Assembly: GCA_032718475.1 (NCBI GenBank)
Contig: JAUCBJ010004351.1
Span: 1 to 22,769 of the forward strand
DNA length: 22,769 nt
From: Nemertoderma westbladi
Lineage: Eukaryota; Xenacoelomorpha; Nemertodermatida; Nemertodermatidae
Direction of reading: 5' to 3'
Under the pieces are notes generated by a model. It was given only the letters and a program-made list of their open reading frames with translations, was not told where the DNA came from and ran no database searches. The position numbers were made by a program, and so were the translations under genes. Below are positions 19,155-22,769 of this stretch, piece by piece; the stretch's first letter is position 1; the number at the start of each line of letters is the position of its first letter.

Positions 19155-20290
19155 ACTTGAATATTATCCCCGTCTGCAAGGACAGTTCTTCAAGAGGCGA
19201 CTCAACAAAGTCCTGGGCTGTCCATCGTGTCTATTCTCGCCATGTGGCCACCAAAGCACAAGATCATGCATGCTCTGTCAGGTCAACATGTCAAAGTAAT
19301 GTCCTGCAAAGCGGAGACGGCTCTGTTAAACTGTCAAGCTTTTGGCGAAGCAATATATTGAGATATAAGAGCCCGCGAGACGGGAGACGGCAAAAAGGCC
19401 ATTTTGCCAAATAATACTATTGCTTCAACAATTTTGATTTTATTGAGTTCAAATTTGGTGAATCGGCTTATTTCATGGTTGTAATGCTTTCGAGCAATTT
19501 TGGTGGGACCATTTTATACAGAAAAGGCCTAAAAGTGCCTTTTTGGGGGCCTTTTCGCTTTAAAATGGCCAGAAAAACAATTTTAGCTAAAATTGCTCGA
19601 TAGCCTTATAGATAATTTTCATCATAGCTAAAAATATTACATAGAAATCTATCATTTAGCAATTGTATTCATATCTGTACCTTTTTGGTACAGATGTGGC
19701 GCAGCCTTTTTGGTGAAAAAGGTTTTATGAAAATATCGTGCTGCTCGAAGGTTTGACAATAAACAGACTAGCTTTTACTTTTTGGCTAATAATTCAAGTT
19801 TGATATCGCCATTAAATTCGGCACACAGGTTAGGATTACAAAAAATTGCACAATTTCAAAAATAGGGGGTCGCTACCACCCCCATAGCAACCAGAAGTGG
19901 GGATGTTTTCTTAGATGACTTCGGTTAGATCTTACATTTGCAATCCTCCAATGGTGTTTGAAGATGTGTGTTCATTGTACTTGGTACATCCCAGCATGTT
20001 CTCACATAGAGGAAACTTGTTCTATGGTTCCACTGCGCTGCTCTAAATAATCTTGAGTTTACAAAATGCCTTCCCCGTGTGTATCTATTTGTATTTGTTT
20101 AGAGACATAATCACAGATAGCAGATGTCATCCGCATGCATGATCACGCATGCCACACTTGGAGCCTATTATCATATGATCAAACTTTTCCTGAGGACTAT
20201 CCAAGTTATTTGTGGACCAACACAACAAGGACCAACACTAGAAACAGCCTGCTCCAACGAGATGAGAAGCCAATACCGCAAACTAATTTT
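19155..20290 (-). pseudogene. LINE copy 3 (copy-2 family), interrupted and heavily decayed
   Basis: Plus-strand nucleotide similarity to copy 2 is clear. GTCCTGGGCTGTCCATCGTG, CACAAGATCATGC and AATGTCCTGCAAAGCGGAG (19205-19320) match 10115-10220. CCTCCAATGGTGTTTGAAGATGTGTG...ATTGTACTTG, CTGCTCTAAATAATC and GACCAACACTAGAA (19945-20260) match the region 10260-10800. Coding is on the minus strand but no frame survives. Several internal deletions are present, and about 590 bp of foreign, hairpin-rich sequence separates the two halves. The 3' tail is missing, so the element starts abruptly at about 19155. Confidence 0.75.
19345..19930. mobile_element. Hairpin-rich insert splitting LINE copy 3
   Basis: This block interrupts the LINE similarity and has no coding capacity. 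It holds several short hairpins: CTGTACC TTTTT GGTACAG, CCTTTTTGGTGAAAAAGG, AAAAGGCC...GGCCTTTT, and CGAGCAATTTT (about 19492) paired with AAAATTGCTCG (about 19589). GGGGGTCGCTACCACCCCC lies near 19864. It may be a non-autonomous transposon. I could not define terminal inverted repeats or a target duplication beyond a weak GCAAT. Confidence 0.45.
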
Positions 20291-20337
20291 CATATTTATA
20301 GCTTAGACTTTCCATTTTTGAATACAAAATTTCAAAA

Positions 20338-20442
20338 AAACAAATATACAGTATATACCAAATACAAATCAAAAGCTACCACCAATGTCCAATACAATTT
20401 AAATTATAATACGAAATAATGTTGCATAAATTACTTCCTACT
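20338..20442 (+). repeat. Dispersed repeat R3, copy A
   Basis: This is collinear with 21114-21196. AAACAAATATACA, CCAAT(A/G)CAATT, AAATTATAATA and AATAATGTTGCA(T/C)AAATTACT occur in the same order in both. Copy A has an extra ~20 bp in the middle. Confidence 0.65.
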
Positions 20443-21113
20443 TCCCTCTTTTGTGACCTGTAAATGATATCATTAAATCTGCTTCCCTATTTTTATATTT
20501 CTACAATGGCTAAACAACAGTGAAGTGATGTTTATCGCAGATGTCTTGCATGATTTAGTAATTTACAAAATGTAGCACTTTACACAATTAGTACTTGCCA
20601 TTTGGATAGCATTTACTATCGAAATATCAATTTCAAGAATATTGATCTTACTACTATTGCATCTCCATGTCCATACATATTTATGACCGTGACTTAAGAT
20701 TTGGTCTCTACAAGAGATTGATCAACATTATAGTTTCCTATAACAAGTTGATACAAAGTTCCATAAAGTTGCAGTGGCATAACAAACGAGGCATTAGAAT
20801 TAAGAATTGCTAAACCTCAGCATGATGGATGAGTCATACAGGCAACTAATGTTCATAGAACTGTTTAGCTTGTCCATGATCTTGTTCTATTACATGCAGC
20901 GAACTGGTTAATGTTGTGGTTAACCATTGGCATTGGCATTCCTGGAACATCTGCTAAAAAGTCACTAGTCTTAAAAATGCACACGAATTAGGGATTTATA
21001 TTGCTGATCAGAAACTGTGGGGCTATTGCATTTGCACACGTGGTCGCAGTGGATCATAATGCTGTGGGAGTTATATGATCTATATCTATAGTACATAAGT
21101 AGTTTGTATTACC
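20443..21113. other. Non-coding stretch between R3 copies
   Basis: This is AT-rich, with no gene and no repeat recognised. Confidence 0.5.
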
Positions 21114-21196
21114 GAAACAAATATACACCATGCCCATGCCCAATGCAATTAAAATTATAATATAAAGAATAATGTTGCACAAATTACTGCCTACAT
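21114..21196 (+). repeat. Dispersed repeat R3, copy B
   Basis: This is the direct-orientation partner of 20338-20442, about 780 bp downstream. It carries CATGCCCATGCCCAATG in place of the diverged middle of copy A. Confidence 0.65.
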
Positions 21197-21789
21197 TATA
21201 TATGCTACACAAAATGATTTGAAATAATATTATACGGATGTAAGACTAAGTTTTAACCAGTAGCAAGAAATAATGTTGAAGAAAAATATTTTGCCATAAA
21301 ATCATTTTATCACCGAAAATTCATTATGAGTGCTTTACTACATACAAGGACACTACTAACCAAAATTATAATGATAAAGTTAGTAATGATCAATCAAATA
21401 GATTATCGTCCTGATACCATTATGTCAGTATATTATTGGTTCATGGAATCTTTACTTTGATATACAATAGGTTAAATAAATCATTACCTAAAGTCCTTAC
21501 TAAGCCTAATAATAAGCTTCAATTAGTATACATCACAATCAATTATGCCCTCAACTTAATGTTAAATTTCAGAGACATTTTTAGAGATTACAGTTACTTA
21601 AATCCCATATCTTATGGTTAAGTTTCATTGAAACTGTTTGAGCTCAAAGATTTTTCCATTTACCCTATTGGATAAAAGTTGTTGTACATGATAGCAGCTA
21701 AAAGCCAACTGCAACGCCCTATTTGGTGGACAACGGTTTTGACTGCTTATCATATTTTCCATTAAACATTTGGAAGGCGGAAGGATGGT
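21197..21789. other. Non-coding AT-rich stretch
   Basis: Short open frames here lack motifs. I see nothing that supports a gene. Confidence 0.5.

Positions 21790-21820
<31 letters not shown>
21790..21820 (+). repeat. G31 homopolymer
   Basis: This is an uninterrupted run of 31 G, just upstream of the R2-related inverted-repeat element. Confidence 0.9.
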
Positions 21821-21821
<1 letters not shown>

Positions 21822-21875
21822 GTACAGAACCATCCAACGAATAAGTGAGAAGTTGATCTCACACCCTGCCAGTTA

Positions 21876-22109
21876 GGGGGGAAACTGGACGCAATAAAAG
21901 TTCATCCCTCTCCAGGGGAAATTCGACGCAAAGAACAGCTGATTACTCTCAAAAATTAAACTGGATCCTGTTCTATTGTGTTTAGTTTATTGTTTTGGTT
22001 AAAATAATGTGCCACTGTAACCTGCTCCTTTCCCTAAATTGAGAATTTAACATTGGGGCGGGATATTAATTCGCCAAGGCGGGATTTGCGTCCAGTTCCC
22101 CCCCCCCCC
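21876..22109. repeat. R2 copy B with G-run/C-run inverted ends
   Basis: GGGGGGAAACTGGACGCAA (from 21876) is inverted at 22086-22109 as TTGCGTCCAGTT followed by 12 C. The two ends are therefore complementary over about 18 bp and bound ~235 bp. The first 85 bp match 15827-15930. This fits a small non-autonomous inverted-repeat element. CACCCTG occurs near both outer sides (21862 and 22116) but not flush with the ends, so it is not claimed as a target duplication. Confidence 0.6.
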
Positions 22110-22249
22110 TGTCTCCACCCTGATGAGTGTTGTCACTCGGACTGGTTTTTGTTGACAACATTAACTTGATATATAATGTTTTTTGATTGTGATTGTATCT
22201 TGTATCCTAGAAAACCAATGTGCATGAATTAGTCAGCAGTCAATCCACA

Positions 22250-22769
22250 ACTGGCTTGCTGTGATGCAGTGTGCATAAGAATACTATGCCAGCTTGTTGA
22301 CCATTACATATGCCCATGCCCAGGTCTTCACTTGTTTTCCGGATCCATTATTCCAGGCAGCGGAAGTCAACCACATGCTCAAGAACACCATCCTTAGAAT
22401 GCTCATATATTCAGACATTTCCTGAGTACTGTCGAACTTAACTGTAAACATTTTTGTCTATTAGAGTTAACAAATATACTACCTCTGCAAACAACCTGTT
22501 CTAATAAGCTGAGGAGCTGTTGGGTTTGTAATGCTGCTAAGAATGGTGCAAGTGTAAGTGCGTCATCCTGGATGACTCCCCATAACACTTCGAATAGATC
22601 TGTGTCACCATTAACATTAAACATAAATGTTGTCAAACCATGGTTGTATTGCTACAATAATTTCCTCAGGAATCCCATATAATGTAAGTATGCTGAACAT
22701 AAGTTATCGGGAGACTGAATCAAAGGCCTTAAAGAAGTCAACAGTAAGAGTAAGATAACAGTAAGATGT
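22250..22769 (-). pseudogene. LINE copy 4 (copy-2 family) with RT motif A, runs off the window
   Basis: At the 3' end, GAATACTATGCCAGCTTGTTGACC and CCCATGCCC match copy 2 (about 10000-10050). After a deletion, CTTCCGGATC-like sequence, CCACATGCTCAAG and CACCATCCTT match 10535-10710. Upstream on the minus strand a readable RT part appears: TVDFFKAFDSVSR (motif A with its aspartate), ILTLYGIPEEIIVAIQ and, in another frame, GVIQDDALTLAPFL (a mutated GVLQGDTLAPFL motif B). This jumps directly to LLSLLEQV, skipping the FADD motif C. Stops and frame changes abound. The 5' end continues beyond the window. Confidence 0.8.

Noticed and set aside
21625-21906. Proline-rich ORFs at G runs (also near 15718-15906)
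   Set aside because: The prolines come from the homopolymer G runs read on the minus strand.
21862-22122. CACCCTG as a target duplication of R2
   Set aside because: The two copies are not flush with the inverted ends, and a 7-bp match over this distance can be chance.
22119-22145. CTGATGA followed by a GTG-TTGT-CAC hairpin, hammerhead-like
   Set aside because: The required GAAA box after stem II is replaced by TCGGAC and no flanking stem I/III is evident.
1-22769. tRNA, rRNA or CRISPR features
   Set aside because: No A-box/B-box pair with cloverleaf potential, no rRNA-like conserved block, and no direct repeats with unique equal-length spacers were found. The tandem arrays have no spacers.

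Overview
This window looks like non-coding, repeat-dominated DNA from an animal nuclear genome. It is AT-rich, has no dense prokaryote-style coding, and contains only decayed transposon genes. The mix of BEL/Pao gag, several LINE families, a hAT transposase of the ZMYM1/DUF4371 type, foldback elements, minisatellites and long G runs fits an invertebrate, plausibly marine. The species cannot be named from the sequence. No intact protein-coding gene is present. The only hint of a host gene is one possible first exon on the minus strand near 18.5 kb.

Layout. 1-732: AT-rich, one unassigned short ORF. 737-2117: foldback DNA element with TTAA target duplications, arms built of GATAAG-type repeats, and an ATT microsatellite in the centre. 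2703-4079 (minus): broken BEL/Pao gag. 4469-5235 (minus): C-terminal piece of a LINE ORF2. 5302-5920 (plus): LINE N-terminus and endonuclease start. 5922-7217 (minus): 5'-truncated LINE reverse transcriptase with a (TAG)n tail. 7259-7610: ~163-bp tandem repeat. 7611-8158 and 17558-18098: two copies of one dispersed repeat, each ending in a G-run/C-run hairpin. 8530-9668 (plus): hAT transposase pseudogene with a plausible 3' terminal inverted repeat end at 9797. 9945-11357 (minus): LINE copy 2, flanked by a 13-bp duplication and containing a tiny same-family insertion with its own 12-14 bp duplication. 13124-13171: CAGC/CAGT array. 13247-13837: ~590-bp compound palindrome. 13848-14150: 34/35-bp minisatellite. 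15037-15236: 20-bp minisatellite of exactly ten copies. 15827-15930 and 21876-21961: related copies of a G-run-headed repeat. 19155-20290 and 22250-22769 (minus): two more copies of the copy-2 LINE family, the first interrupted by a hairpin-rich insert.

No genes cooperate here. The window records repeated insertion, internal deletion and tandem expansion. The best-supported items are the nested LINE insertions with target duplications, the TTAA foldback element, the large palindrome, and the two minisatellites. I did not find a convincing new functional system. The most unusual structures are the compound palindrome and the repeat-armed foldback element.
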